Notes: generated by a model from the sequence alone, not told the origin. A DNA stretch of 64,000 nt from Silurus meridionalis (GCF_014805685.1 NC_060896.1:4879889-4943888), one strand, 5' to 3'. Shown: positions 1 through 12,325, numbered from the stretch's first letter. Made by a program: numbers and translations.

Positions 1-116
1 TAAAAAAATAAAGCGCTCTCCGTGCAGCGCGCAGTCTCAATTGTTAAAACAAACAGCACGTGGCATCAGTGATTCACCTCTAGAGGCCGCTGTTGTAATT
101 ACAGTGTGCATATGAC
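1..116 (+). repeat. Interspersed repeat copy (same family as 21020-21120)
   Basis: The segment contains agcgctctccgtgcag, aaacagcacgtggc and a cctctagagg motif in the same order and spacing as at 21024-21110. The family is not identified; the left end is cut by the window edge. Confidence 0.6.
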
Positions 117-1360
117 AAATAAGATTTGATTTGATTTGATTGATTTGAATTTCAGGAGTCAGTGGGACACCTGAAATATCTAATTACGTATGTAGCTTCA
201 ATCTTTCACCGTAGGTGCTAAACAATTAAAAGTACTCATAGGCCACGCCTCCTTTTCACCCCCAAGTTATTTTACTCAGTTCTCAACTCTCTGTTCGTTC
301 CTCTGGAGCTCTACATCGACGTCGTGGGTTGTTTACACGAACGCTGAAATCTATTCCGTATAAATTGACTGGAAATTGAATATGACTTCACGTCTGTCAC
401 AATTTCAGCTCGGGATTCAGTGTACACGGTTTCAGTACGGAGCCTCTTGTTCTGTTATTCCATCTCGTTGTGATTGGTTCGAGCAGCTCTGTATTGTGAC
501 ATTAGCACAGCGCTGTTGGATTTCATGTTACTATTTATTAAAGTTTGCCTCTTTTTTTGGATTTTATTATTTTTGTCATCTGCGTTCTGCTGCCGGAAAG
601 GTTGATGCCCGAGGGGCATATCGGAGTAAAAATGCTGCAAATGATATTTCATTAGGAGCTGGCAGAACAAGGGGGTGGGGAGGGTGTGTGGAATCGGAGA
701 CATTGAAATGTATAGGGTAGGCAAAATAAAGATGGCGACAGAACTGCCAACATAAACACTACTGATCTGCTTTGCAATGCGCTGATTTGATTTTTTTTTC
801 TGACACATGAAAAATGAGGCTCAATTCGAGAGAAATTCAGTGCCTGAAGCACAATTTAGATCTTCTTTCCAGCACATGGCGAGAAGTGAAACTGAGTAAA
901 ATGTGTTCTAACACATGTACATGAATGTAAGGCTTGCGGGATGTACATTTCCTCTTCGTGAAAAAATTCAATTTTAAAGTACTACAATTAAAAAATTGAC
1001 AGTAAAATGAACACTGATTATTTTATTTGTTTCTAAAAAGTAGAAAAATGGATTCATTAAAGTTCATACTGCAAATACACTATATTCCCAAAAGTATTTA
1101 TGTTTCATATCAACATCATTTCCTGATTTATTCTTATTTTTTTACTGCATTTAGATTCACTTTTATTTATTTATTATTATTTATTATTATAATTATTTTT
1201 TTGCTGGGTATTAGATTAAACCATTTTATTTTAGGGTATTAGTCCATTAATCTTCAGATAATTAACATAATACCTAGAAAAGCATTTATACTAATAGATA
1301 ATAATCTTCACTACTGTCATGTGACACATAAAAGCCAGTACAGTCAGAGACCTTTTGGAT

Positions 1361-1363
<3 letters not shown>

Positions 1364-1445
<82 letters not shown>
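1364..1445. repeat. (TA)n microsatellite
   Basis: An uninterrupted run of about 41 TA units. It is self-complementary and able to extrude a cruciform. Confidence 0.98.
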
Positions 1446-1447
<2 letters not shown>

Positions 1448-2532
1448 GTGTAAAGCACTTTCTTTCTGGATTAGTCTGTAAAAGTGGACATCTATTAGCA
1501 TTGTAATAAAATATGTAGTGTACGAAATTAAATATGCAAATTAAATAATCTGAATGTTGGATTTCAGTTTCATATCCAAATTTCAGGCAAAATGTCTCTG
1601 TTTAAATAATGAGCAGCTAAATATATAGTAATCTCAGGGAAAGTCCATGTTCTCAAAAACCTGCCTTTTTTTTGTATGAATTTCAGTTTCATTAAAGTGT
1701 GTAGCGCAAACACTCACAGTCCTGAGCGTGACTTTAATCTTTGAGGCTTTTGGTTCTTTGAACATCTGTTTGCGGATGCTGTGGCTCCAGGTGGAGTCTA
1801 ATCGAGTTTCCGTTTAAGGAACAGCGAGGTGTTTTTTTTTTCTTTTTAGAGTAAACTGAAAAATACTGAATTCATGCTAATATAACTGAAACATGCAGAA
1901 ATAACTGGGCAAGAAGACTTTTGGAATGAAACAATTATAATCATTTAATGCAAAATTAAATTTTTAAACCATGACCGAAAACAATTTCTATTTCATTGAT
2001 GATTATAAACTAGTACAAATTCACAAGATCTTCTGAGTGAATGTTTTTGAAATCTTCATTTGAGACTAATTTAAATGTTAATTTATTGGAAATAATCTGT
2101 GTGTTCACCATTTGCTTTATTTTCTTAATGTTGTAATGTAATATATTTAATATTATTTATAATATTTAATATATTTTAATGGTACTTCCAAGACACAGTG
2201 TTAATTACATTGGAACGCAGTTGGCGCTATAGTTGTGTGTTATTCGTGTATGATTTCTGCTACAGCATATTAGTCAAGAATCTTGTTTGGGAAGTGAATT
2301 TATTCAAATAATTTGACTTATACTGTAAACATTTCAAATAAAAAGCAAAAAAAGTTAAATCTCCTTGCGAGATAAGTAATTTAACCATATTAATAGCACA
2401 CCTTAGTTAAATTCTAGTTTTTGTTGTTGTTATTACACCTTCATTATACATGCGTGTATGATAATACAATGCTTTTTGCTCTATAATAGAAAAGTCATGG
2501 TGCACTATAGCACTATATCACTATGTCAGGTT

Positions 2533-2895
2533 ACACTATATGGACTATATGTATTGAGACTTTTCCAGCTATATGTGGTTCTTTTCCAAACTGTTACTAC
2601 AAAGTTGGTACCGCTGTGTCACCATGACAATGTAAAATTTTAAATAGCTTCCAAAGGAGGTTGAACCTCAACCCTATTGAACACCTTTTGGATGAATTGG
2701 AAAGCTGATTGCACCCCAGGTTTTCTCACCTCACCTACATCAGTACTTGACTTAACTAACACCCTTGTGGCTGAAAAAGCACAAATCTTCACAAGCAGCT
2801 AAAAAAATCTAGTGGAACATCTTCCCAGAAGAGTGGAGGTTAGGAAATGAGGGCTAAATGTGGAATGAAATGTTCAAAAAACATATACGAAGTAC
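2533..2895 (+). mobile_element. Tc1/mariner-like relic, family A
   Basis: It starts acactatatggact and carries a decayed Tc1-type transposase 3' half: CCCTATTGAACACCTTTTGG (the Asn-Pro-Ile-Glu-His-Leu block), followed by the conserved downstream peptide region with stops and frameshifts. Many copies of this family are scattered through the window. Confidence 0.75.
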
Positions 2896-3732
2896 AAAGT
2901 GAAGTAGGAGGATAGCAGATTGTGTTTCTTTGCAGAAAACAAGGGGACCAAGCCATAATTTACCAACAAAATAACTCTTTGTAATTGTATGTATATGAGG
3001 ATGATCTGTTATATACTCTTTATCCCTGTTTAATACTTGTACTGTCTATATTGTCTCACAATGTCTTGTATAGTCTGTTTTGTCTTGTATAGTCCAATCT
3101 GAATGTATAGTGTAATTTAGGTCTGTACTTTTGAGAGTCACTAACAGCTGGAACCAAATTCCTTGTGTGCCAACACACTTATCCAATCAACCTGATTCTG
3201 ATTCTGATTCTGATGATTTTGCTGAGCATTCAGTCACTTTTTACAACAAGATTTATAAAACCTATCGAGATACCTGGAAAAGCGGTGCATTTCATGCCAC
3301 ATCATCTGGATCAAATCGTCATATTTCCTCGTGCTGATTCTCATATAATCTGCAAAATGCAACAAGATTATTAGGATCAAGACCCTTAAATGTGATATTT
3401 CATCACTATGTGTGTTTTTTATGTGTAAACCTGTGGTGTAAAAGTCAGCGCTTTAATTAGGCCATACTCTTCACTTTTTTGACCAGGCTTCAAGGTACTC
3501 TTTGCCCCTAAACCACTTCCTGATTATGAACGAACCCTGTGTGGTGTGGTAGATCATCTCATTTCCCCGTCTCTGCTCACGTCCATTCATTGTTTTTTGC
3601 CTGACTGTGAGATTTCTGTCCATAAATCCACAAGTGATGGTTCATATAACAGTTGGGAATGGATTAGACTTTCAGACGAATGATTTGTTCATTGTAAGCA
3701 ATAGAAGGTCACATGACCATAACCTACATACA

Positions 3733-3915
3733 TTATATATATTATATGGACTAAAGTATTGGGACACCTGATTTTCACAGCCATTTGTGGTTTTTCAGCA
3801 AACTGTTACCACAAATTTGGAGACAAACAGTTGTATAGAATGTCTTTGGAGGCAGCATTGCGTTTTTCATTCACTTGAACTAGGAGACCCAAACCTGTAA
3901 AGCACTGTTGTACAT
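3733..3915 (+). mobile_element. Tc1-like relic, family A, 5' end only
   Basis: The terminal segment actaaagtattgggacacct is followed by the family A internal sequence up to about 'gacccaaacctgt'. The rest is missing. Confidence 0.65.
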
Positions 3916-4052
3916 AAATCCCTGTAGTGATCATATGTTTCATATAAAGTTTGGGATAGACTTCTAGAAACATGCATAATCTGTTGACTGATATCATTAG
4001 GTCATGTGACCATATAGGCTTCACCTGAGCTGGGAACTTCCTTTTTTTTTTC

Positions 4053-4235
4053 ATTTACATTAATGACATTTGGCAGATGCCCTTATCCAGAGCTACCCAG
4101 AGATTTTTTTTTATATACAACTGAGCAGTTAAGGGGTTAAGGGCCTTGCTCAAGGGCCCAGCAGTGGCAGCTTGGTGGTGCTGGGATTTGAACTCACAAC
4201 CTTTAGTCAAACGTTTTAACCTCTGAGCCACCACT
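4053..4235 (-). mobile_element. tRNA-derived SINE, minus orientation
   Basis: Read on the minus strand it has a tRNA-like head with a B-box-like GTTCAAATCC region, then the core 'gggcccttgagcaaggccctt', and the tail 'gggcatctgccaaatgtc'. Related copies occur at 9297, 34186 and 46893. Confidence 0.75.
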
Positions 4236-4435
4236 TCTCTCTAAAACTAACCTAAAATTCCAAAAGGAGTCGCTTTTATGACACGCCCTACCGTATATTT
4301 CAGAGTTTTGCATTTAAATTGCTTGGTTTTGGAAGAAAAGCTTCCATTGTGCGTTCACATCTGCATCTGGTGTATAGATCCTGCTTTGTTGTAGTACAGA
4401 TTTAAACAGCCAACCCCTCCTCCCATTTTTATTTA

Positions 4436-4438
<3 letters not shown>

Positions 4439-4476
<38 letters not shown>
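4439..4476. repeat. (GT)n microsatellite
   Basis: About 19 uninterrupted units. Confidence 0.98.
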
Positions 4477-4477
<1 letters not shown>

Positions 4478-4554
4478 GAAAAAAAGCCAGCCAGGCTAAA
4501 ATTAGCCGAAAGAGAAGGGCTGAGAGTGAATAAACAGACGGGCCCATTAGCATG

Positions 4555-4700
4555 GATGGGTTATTGGCTTATTCGCCTCTTCTGAGGGCTGCCCATTAAA
4601 AGTGGTAATGTTCGCCCGCAGCAATGCCTCCGGGACCCGAAGGAGACCAGGGGAAGCGTATTTCACATGCATCAGACACCCGAATTAAATAGACCAATGT
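4555..4700. promoter_or_regulatory. Candidate conserved non-coding block
   Basis: This is a non-repeat stretch with balanced composition between AT-rich repeats, including cccattaaaagtggtaatg and gaattaaatagaccaatg. It has no coding potential. The regulatory assignment is only an inference from composition. Confidence 0.25.
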
Positions 4701-4842
4701 TCCCTAAAAAAGACTGAAGTACATCTCTTTCTGATGTGCGTCTCAGGCAAAAAATTCATTGATCTTGGAATGTCCCTTGGCAATTATAAAATATTAAACC
4801 AAGTCACACTTTTTGGCTCAGCTTAATTTCTCTCGCTCTCTC

Positions 4843-4844
<2 letters not shown>

Positions 4845-4896
<52 letters not shown>

Positions 4897-4948
4897 CATT
4901 TCTTTCTTACTTTTGATCAATTTAATAAAAGAGAGAGAGAGAGAGAGA
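4845..4948. repeat. (AC)n then (GA)n microsatellites
   Basis: About 24 AC units (4845-4893) and 9 GA units (4931-4948) separated by about 37 bp. Confidence 0.97.
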
Positions 4949-5759
4949 AACACTTCCTAATGGGGGAAAGTGTTCTGCAGCAGAGTGATGTTTGTACTGC
5001 ATGATTCATGCGTCGCATTTATAATAAAATGTATAGAGGTCATCACTGGGACATTCATTTGTGCTACAGATTTGAGAAAGTGTGTAATCAGTGGTTAGAA
5101 CAAGACTTCCTGAATAGCCATATTACCCTAATGTAGTTAGAAGGACTTGACATGTGATTCAAAATAAATACCTGTCTGTTTCTATGGCACTTGGCGCCAG
5201 GAAGTCCAACAGGAAATATCAGTTACGTTTAGATTTAATCATTATAATGACAAACCGCATCAATCAACATCAGGATTTATAACCCCCATATATAACTGCA
5301 TGTAGTTTTATAATGAATGGGTTTTTGTGCAAAACGTCTGTCGTTGTAATATGTGGTTGTTGTTTTTTTCCCAGGAGTATTGACTTACAATAAAATATTT
5401 TATTATTATTATTATAATAAGTGAATGTGGTTCATGATGTTCTCTTAGTTTGTAGCTACACGCCTCTTCTGTTGTATCAGGCCATTTCGCATAATTGGTG
5501 CAATTCAGCAACAAAGCAATGCTTAGCTATGCACAATATACCAACCACCTTCCAAACCAGAGAATAGTTTACGCCCCCAATAATGTGTTCATCACCGGTC
5601 CTACAGTTTGGTGGTCTCTTTCTACTGGCAGGAGTGGAAATATAAATCAGATACACTTTACGGAGTAACTGTTGGACTACAATCAGTAATTGTATATCTA
5701 CAACATGGGGATTGAGTGTATTTATGAAAAGTTGTGAACAAAGGTTTCTTCTTTTTCTT

Positions 5760-5993
5760 TTCCTTCTTTTTTGGCTGTTACCGTTAGGGGTCACCACAGC
5801 AGATCATCCGTCTACATACTACTCTCTCCTCTACATCTGCCTCTTTCAAACCATCTACCTGCATGTCTTCCCTGACTACATACATAAACCTCCTTCCTGG
5901 CCTTCCTCTTCTCCTCCTTCCTGGTGGCTCCATCCTCGGAATTTTTCTACCGATATACCCCATCCCCTCCTCTGCACATGTCCTTGAGTACAT
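5760..5993 (-). mobile_element. LINE 3' end: C-terminal tail of a reverse-transcriptase ORF
   Basis: The minus-strand frame 5784-5993 encodes a 69-residue fragment with the basic GRRRRGRPGRRF motif, then VVREDMQVDGL and ends CCGDP-stop. This is the typical extreme C-terminus of RTE-like LINE polyproteins (the Gly-Arg-Pro block, then an Arg-Met-x-x-Cys-Gly-Asp ending). The stop TAA is followed within about 20 bases by the element's end. Its last 30 or so bases (5769-5797) match the tail of the SINE at 46490-46698. It is strongly 5'-truncated. Confidence 0.65.
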
Positions 5994-6240
5994 TAACGAA
6001 TAACATTTACTTTGTTACTTTTCACTACTGGCTATGAAGGCCAAACTTGCCACATTTAAAGCTTCAATAAAATCAATCATAACAGTATGGACAGGTAAAC
6101 CGGTTTAATACTTGGGTGTCCAAATATTGTATATAATATTATATTAAAGATTATAATTTTATTAATAATAATACATACATTTCTATATTATATATATAAT
6201 ATATATTCTATATTAAGTGTACAAATTCCGAATAAAACTG

Positions 6241-6260
6241 TAAAAAAAAAAAAAAAAAAA
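6241..6260. repeat. poly(A) run
   Basis: Twenty A residues in otherwise AT-rich DNA. Confidence 0.9.
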
Positions 6261-6668
6261 ACTGTTTATAAGTTAAAGCTTAAAAATACTGGTGGTGTTG
6301 CTGTTAGGGGCATTTATTTATTTCACTAGTATGATTTGGCTCCATTTCTTCCCCTAGAGTAAAACAGATCCAAATCTTTATAGCATGTCTTTTTTTTCTA
6401 GCTAATCACATCATCATTTCCAAGTGATGAAGCCTTTCTACCCTGGTTGGAGTGGTCTCTTTTAATATTGACTCCGCCCCCACATTTAAACTGATTGAAG
6501 AAAATGAAAGGGATGCAAATTACATGAGACGACCTTCGCAGTCACTGGATCACACCCGAACTCAGATGCGATTAGACAGTGCTATTTACTTCCATTATCA
6601 ACCATCATCCAACGTGTAGGACCTATGACTGATTTGACAACTCGTAATGTAATTTTTTACTTTACCTG

Positions 6669-7120
6669 CACTATAGGGACAAACGTTTGTGGACATTTGG
6701 CATTTATACGTGTTTTTTAAACATCCTATTCCACATTTTGTTTTAATTTCCTGTTGTAATAACTTTTACTTTTCTGGGAAGATGTTCTGGTAGATTTTGA
6801 AGTGTGCCTCTGGAGATTTGTGCTCATTTAGCCACAAGTCAGAGTTCAAATTCCTCCCAAAGGTGTTTAATAGGGTTGAAGGTCAGAGCATATAGCAGGC
6901 CACTCAAGATCTTCCACATCGTCCAACTCATGTTAAGCATATCTTTATGGAGCTGGCTTTGTGCAAAAGAATATTGTCATGCTGGAACAGGTTTGGGGAA
7001 AATTTCATGCTCCTGCATCCATAGGCCTCCTATATTATTGTCTGCTTCTCAATTTGTGGATAAGAAGCCACATATGGCTGGAAAAATCAGGTGTCCCAAT
7101 ACTTTTGTATATACAGTGTA
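6669..7120 (-). mobile_element. Tc1-like relic, family A, near full length
   Basis: Both ends are recognisable: ctatagggacaaacgtttgt on the left, and gtgtcccaatacttttgtat on the right. The interior, read on the minus strand, carries the decayed HDN and NPIEHL transposase blocks. Confidence 0.75.
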
Positions 7121-7560
7121 GTTTGCCGTCTCAGTGTTTATGCGGTGAGTCAGTGCTGATCGCACTCCTCCCTCCTCTCTTCCCTCTGTGCCTTTTGAGA
7201 CTTGCCAGGCCTCTGTAGCTAATTGACCAAATAATTAAATTTAACTCTGATCTTAATAAATATATACAGCCAGCTGTTTGACAGGCTACACAGTTCATTA
7301 GAGCATGTGCTGTGTTTGTCATTTGGCTAATTAAGATTTAGAATCGATCTCCGGCTGCCCGGTGAGGGGGTTAGCAAGCCGTGCACGAGGGACTCGCATC
7401 TCTTTGTGCAGGAAACTCAAACATCCATTTCCTTGAGCTGGTGCGGCATGCTCGCTGCGGGATTCAGCGCACAAGCCTAATTACAGAGGCTTCTTTCCAC
7501 CTCGTATCAGCAATCAGCGTGACTGCTGGGTCAGATCTCAATACTACAGCAATGTGAAAA
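7121..7560. promoter_or_regulatory. Candidate conserved non-coding element rich in homeodomain cores
   Basis: The block is unique and balanced in composition. It carries several TAATTA/ATTA-type cores (gctaattgaccaaataatta, ggctaattaagattta, gcctaattacagagg) beside G+C-rich segments. It lies exactly between two Tc1 relics. No long open frame covers it. Composition resembles vertebrate developmental enhancers, but conservation could not be tested. Confidence 0.35.
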
Positions 7561-7628
7561 TTAGCCTGGTTTTCAATTCAAAACAACTCAAACTGACTGA
7601 TTACTTTGTGGCATAATGATTCTATCAT

Positions 7629-8044
7629 ACACTATATGGACACAGGTTTGTGGACCCCTGACCATATAATTGGTATGTGCCTTTTGGGCATCCCTTTTCA
7701 CATTTAGTTCCCATTTCCTGTTATAATAACCTTCATTCTCTCGGGAAGATGTTTCACTAGATTTTGGAGTGTGCTTGTGGTGATTTGTCATCCTCATTCA
7801 CCCGCAAGGGTGTTGGTGAAGTCAGGTACTGATGTTAGGTGAGATGTTGACTGGATTCCAAAGGTCTCTGAGGTCAGAGCTCTATTGCAGACCACTCAAG
7901 ATCTTCCAACTTTGTGCACATCTAGGTTTGGGTCTTCTACTTGAAGTGGAGGGAAGATTTAAAGAGATCCAATACCATTATGTGCTTCCAAACATATATA
8001 TGACTGGAAAAGTCAGGTGTCCCAATACTTTTGTCCATATAAAA
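7629..8044 (-). mobile_element. Tc1-like relic, family A
   Basis: The ends acactatatggacacaggt and gtgtcccaatacttttgtcc are inverted relative to each other, with a decayed interior. It is near full length with internal deletions. Confidence 0.75.
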
Positions 8045-8254
8045 AGTATTTTACTGCTGAAAGTGTACTCAGGTAAAAATGATAGTAATATTTACCAACT
8101 TATCATTATTTTATAAAGTGTTTTTTCTTTCTGGGAGATGTGACTTAGCAACTCATTTATTTTGCCCTAGAAATTGCTTTATTTTACTTTGTCACAATAA
8201 TGTTTTTTTTATTTAGCAAATACGAAAAAACTCTAAGACTAAAATGCACATTAT

Positions 8255-8690
8255 AACATTATGAGCTGTGAAGTCAATTACACTGATGATCTCTTCATCG
8301 TGGCACCTGTTAGTGGGTGGATTTATTTATCAGGCAGCTAGTGAACATTTTCTCCTCAAAGTTGACGTGTTTAGAAGCAGGAAAAATGGGCGAGCGTAAG
8401 GATTTGAGCGAGTCTGACAAATTGTGATTTTCTGGGTCAAAGCATCTCCAAAACTGCAGCTCTTGTGGAATGTTCCTGGTCTGTAGTGGTCAGTATCAAA
8501 AGTGGTCCAAGGAAGGAACAGTGGTGAACCGGCGACAGGGTCATGAGCGGCCGTGGCTCATTGATGCACGTGGGGAGCGAAGGCTGGTCCGTGTGGTCCG
8601 ATCCAACAGACGAACTCCTGTAGCTCAAACTACTGAAGAAGTTCATGATGTTAATACCTGATTGGCGCTAATTAATTGACACTAGTTAAT
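8255..8690 (+). mobile_element. Tc1-like relic, family B
   Basis: The + strand frame around 8545-8640 encodes LIDARGERRLVRVVRSNRRT, matching the N-terminal HTH region of Tc1-like transposases of the DARGERR type, and then stops. Other copies are at 30177, 36575 and 51919. The ends are eroded. Confidence 0.7.
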
Positions 8691-8924
8691 TGCATAAAAC
8701 CACACCGCTTTGTCGTATGTCCCTCTGGTTGTCTTTGTTTTAGGCTCAGGTTTCGAGCTTTGTGTCTGTTCTTTGTTTGTTTATAGTTTGTGTGTGCACT
8801 TCAAATGACAATTTTCTTCACTTACATCCACTTCCTGTTCATTAGGTCTATTATGTGAGAGTTGTATTTATAAATCTCTGGCATAATTTATATAGTCACC
8901 TTACCAAGCTACAGTGGAAGTTCA

Positions 8925-9022
8925 ATACAATTCCATTTCATTTATTTGTATTTGTAGAGCACTTTTACCAATGAACATTGTCTCAGAGCAGCATTATAGA
9001 GATAAAGAGTTGCATTATAAAG

Positions 9023-9094
<72 letters not shown>

Positions 9095-9180
9095 GGCTTA
9101 TATTTTCGTTCCAGATAATTGTAATTGTTAATCCCTAATGAGCAAACCAGTGGCAAATGTGGCAAGAAAAATCTCCCTGA
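8925..9180 (+). repeat. Interspersed repeat (same family as 21630-22160) split by an (AT)n tract
   Basis: The left part (agcacttttaccaatgaaca, then ttgtctcagagcagc) and the right part (gtggcaagaaaaatctccct) match the 21630 copy in order. The segment between has been replaced or expanded into (AT)n at 9024-9093. Family unassigned. Confidence 0.6.
9024..9093. repeat. (AT)n microsatellite
   Basis: About 35 uninterrupted AT units inside an interspersed repeat. Confidence 0.98.
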
Positions 9181-9296
9181 GAAGTTGTAGCTTAGTTGGA
9201 AAATTGGATTTCTGTTTGAAAGAGTTCAAATCACCACACTGTTGGGCCCCTAAACAATGAAAATGTAATGAAACTGTAAGAGAGCCGTACAACAGG

Positions 9297-9445
9297 ATAG
9301 TGATGGCTTATTGGTTGAGATGTTGGACTTCTGATTGGAACGTTGTCTGTTCAATTCCCAGCTCTGCCAAGCTGCCACTGTTGGGCCCTTAAACAAGACC
9401 CTTAACATAATTAAAGGGTGTCTGCCAAATGCCACGAAGGCAAAT
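9297..9445 (+). mobile_element. tRNA-derived SINE
   Basis: It has an A-box-like ggcttattggttgagatgtt, a B-box-like GTTCAATTCCC, the core tgttgggcccttaaacaaga and the tail gggtgtctgccaaatgccac. Confidence 0.75.
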
Positions 9446-9889
9446 GTCACCATTAAACGTGCAGAGAGGAGCAAAAAAGCCAGACGTAATAGGATCGTAT
9501 TATTGAGCTACTGTATGAAGACCACACTCAAAGCAGAAACATACCATTTTAAATTACGCCTATTTACATGATGAGCTTTATGTAAAATGGTCAAATCTGA
9601 TTGGTCAGAAGGTGTACATTATTTTAGAAGAACGTCTTGGATGTAACATGAGTGATCGGTTTATATCAAAGACGGCCCACACTAGATATGCCATATGGGA
9701 AAAGGGAAAAATGGCATTTGGAAAAACTTTTGTAAAATAAGGATCGGATTCATGTCTCTCATTTAAAGTTTACTAAATAGCTGCATTAGGACTTGGACTA
9801 GTCTTCTATTTTTTTACATGTATTCTATTTTTTCTTTCATTTTTAAATGTTATGAAATTATAAATGAACCATGGCAACTTTAATTTAGG

Positions 9890-10150
9890 CTACGTCTACA
9901 CTAATCCGGATCAATTTGAAAACGGCGCTTTTAGCAAAAAACGCTCCGCGTCCACACTATCGTTTTTTAATTGTTTTTCAAACGTTGCTCATCCACACAA
10001 AAACATCTGAAAACGCCCACGTCCCTGTACTGTGAACAAGCAAAACGCAGGACGTTTCGACCTGCTTCATTTTCCCCTGCCGTTTATTTGCTTTTCGACT
10101 CTTTGAAACGTCACAATTTAGTCGTCACAATGACTTAAAATGCGTTTCCG
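9890..10150. repeat. Interspersed repeat of the 'ggctacgtccacac' type
   Basis: The start ggctacgtctacactaatcc, followed by repeated aaaacg and ccacac motifs, resembles a dispersed family common in fish genomes. The right boundary is uncertain; class not assigned. Confidence 0.4.
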
Positions 10151-10436
10151 AAAGCCTCTTTCACTGCAATGCCAAAGTGCTGTCTAACGTAATCAGAGAC
10201 TCAAATTAAATACAGAAAAATTTGAGATTGAAACATTTCTCGATTGATATTTCTGAATGGAGTCTTTACAAAATCCTCAGAGCAAGAGTTTACGCTTTCT
10301 GGTTACTTAGCAAAATGATTAAACGTTGCATTTTTTTACTTATAACGTAAGTGATAATAAAATAAAAAAGTGGCTCTTATGTCTAGGAACTAACTCGCGT
10401 TATATTTTTCATCAATTTCTTACTAAATGTAATTAT

Positions 10437-10705
10437 TAGACAGGTGGCACAGCGAGTTGGTGGGTAGCGTCACTTCCTCGTAGCTCCAGGTTTTCGATCT
10501 TGAGATCAGGTGATCATTTGTGTGAAGTTCTTTCCTTTGTGTTTTTCGTGTCGGGTTTGCGTGTAGTTTTCCTCTGGGTTCTCTGGTTTCCTCCCACCTT
10601 TGAAAAAACATGTTGATAAATTATTGCTCAAGGGTGAATTCACGCCAAACTCAGTGCTCCTCCTAATCACATCAGGATACCAAATATGATAAGCTAATAA
10701 ATGGA
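10437..10705 (+). mobile_element. Old tRNA-derived SINE, 'ctctggtttcctccca' family
   Basis: The head ggtggcacagcgagttggtg, then tagctccaggtt, and the diagnostic gttctctggtttcctcccac are shared with copies at 12745 and 58865. Confidence 0.6.
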
Positions 10706-10964
10706 TAAGAGTGAATGTTTAATTCTTCTTGCTTTCTTCAAGATTTTTCTTTACTTGTTGGGAAGTAAATTCGGAAGGCTTCACTGCATCAGGTGTTGCT
10801 GTTGGTGGGTTATGTTAGGAAATAAGGACTAAATGTGGTATGGGATGTTCTAAAAGTACGAGGTGGTATCAGACAGCTTCGAGGCTAGTTTTGTAACACG
10901 CCAACAGATGGCAGCACAAGGCTGCACGCACAGTCACAGGGAGCGCTGACCTTTATAAGTCGCA

Positions 10965-11128
10965 CCACCTTGGGGAGAAAGTTGGGGTCAGTCATGATAC
11001 AGTCCCTCTGAATCACAGAGCGTTAAAAGCCTTGTTTAAGAGCCCCAAAAGTGGCAGCTTGGCGATACTAGGGCTTGAACCCCCAACCTTCGGATCAGTA
11101 ACCCAAAGACCACTGAGTGTGTGGGTGT
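10965..11128 (-). mobile_element. tRNA-derived SINE with second tail type, minus orientation
   Basis: The plus strand shows gggtcagtcatgatacagtc, then ccccaaaagtggcagcttgg and gggcttgaacccccaacctt, the reverse of the SINE at 33912. Confidence 0.65.
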
Positions 11129-11129
11129 A

Positions 11130-11520
11130 AAACTGTTTTGTCCACATTTAGGACAGCATCAATGCATTCAAAAGCATTTAATCTTAGCAAGTCCGACTTC
11201 CAGATTCGTGTGTCTCGTCCAGCACAGAGGCGAAGCAGCCACATTCCAAAGTCTCATCATGCATTACTGCTCCTGACGCTAATTACGAGCTTTTCTGCAC
11301 ATCCAAATCCGTACGCGTTACAAATGACGGCGCCCTGAGTTTCTCTGTCTGTCACGTCTCGGCGTGATGGAGCAGGGCATGTATTTTTTAAAGGCGGTAT
11401 GAATTATGTATCTGGGCAGGGCTGTAATGAAGCGGGCTGACTGATGGCGCTGCTGAAACGGGAATCTGCTCTCTTCCTCATCAGTCATGCGACTCGTTAC
11501 ACACCACAACTGTTTATCGT
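11130..11520. promoter_or_regulatory. Candidate conserved non-coding block
   Basis: The sequence is non-repetitive, with elevated G+C and CpG and scattered ATTA cores (acgctaattacgagcttttc, tgcattactgc, gtatgaattatgtatc). It has no convincing open frame. It sits between a SINE and a GT/CA cluster. Confidence 0.3.
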
Positions 11521-11537
11521 CTGACTAGTCTGTAAAG

Positions 11538-11540
<3 letters not shown>

Positions 11541-11597
<57 letters not shown>

Positions 11598-11689
11598 GGC
11601 GTGTGTGTGGGGGCGTGTGTTTACGCTCTGCATGCTCACACGTACACGTACGTGGACCATGTGGAATGGAGTAAACAGATGTCACTTGT

Positions 11690-11728
<39 letters not shown>
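11541..11728. repeat. (GT)n ... (AC)n divergent microsatellite pair
   Basis: About 27 GT units (11541-11595) are followed, after two GT-rich G-run copies and about 90 bp, by about 15 AC units (11699-11728). The two tracts are complementary on one strand. Confidence 0.95.
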
Positions 11729-11730
<2 letters not shown>

Positions 11731-11865
11731 CTACTTAGAGGTCTGCACACCAACAGTTTGTCATATTGCAGATGATTTCCGGTGAGCAGTCTGATCACAG
11801 TGTTCACCTTCAGAACCGTCTCTTCCCAATCTTAAGCTCTAATTAAAACAGACTACAATACCGCA

Positions 11866-12325
11866 TGGGCATAAGTATTGGGACACGTGACTTCTCCCGC
11901 TATATGTGGTTCTTTTGTGTATCGCACAAAGCCAGCTCCATGAAGATATGGTTTAGATGGGTTGGCATGGAAGATCTTCTGCTATTATTCGTTCCCTGTT
12001 TGGGGACAGTAAAGTGGAAGAAGCCGAAAGAAGAAGAAGAAGAAGTTTGGGCACAATAAAGTGCATTTCATTTCAGAGCTCTAAACCCTATTGAACACCT
12101 TTGGAATGAATGCTGACTGCACCCCAGGCCTCCCCGCCTCACTTACATCAGTACCCGACTTTACTAAAACCCTTGTAGCTGAAAAACCTCAAATCTTCAC
12201 AAAATCTAGAGGAAGATCTTCCCAGAGAGCTATTATAACAGGAAATGATAAATGTGGAATTGGATGCCCAAAAAGCAACTAATCTTGTAGTCAGGTGTCC
12301 GTAAACATTCGAATAAGTATATGGA
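11866..12325 (+). mobile_element. Tc1-like relic, family A, with internal insertion
   Basis: The start gcataagtattgggacac and the segment cacaaagccagctccatgaa match the family. The continuity is broken at about 11985-12070 by unrelated sequence with a (GAA)n run, and then resumes at ctctaaaccctattgaacac. Confidence 0.75.

Noticed and set aside
8437..8661. Intact Tc1 transposase gene
   Set aside because: Only a short HTH-type segment stays open; stops and deletions remove the rest, so it is a relic.
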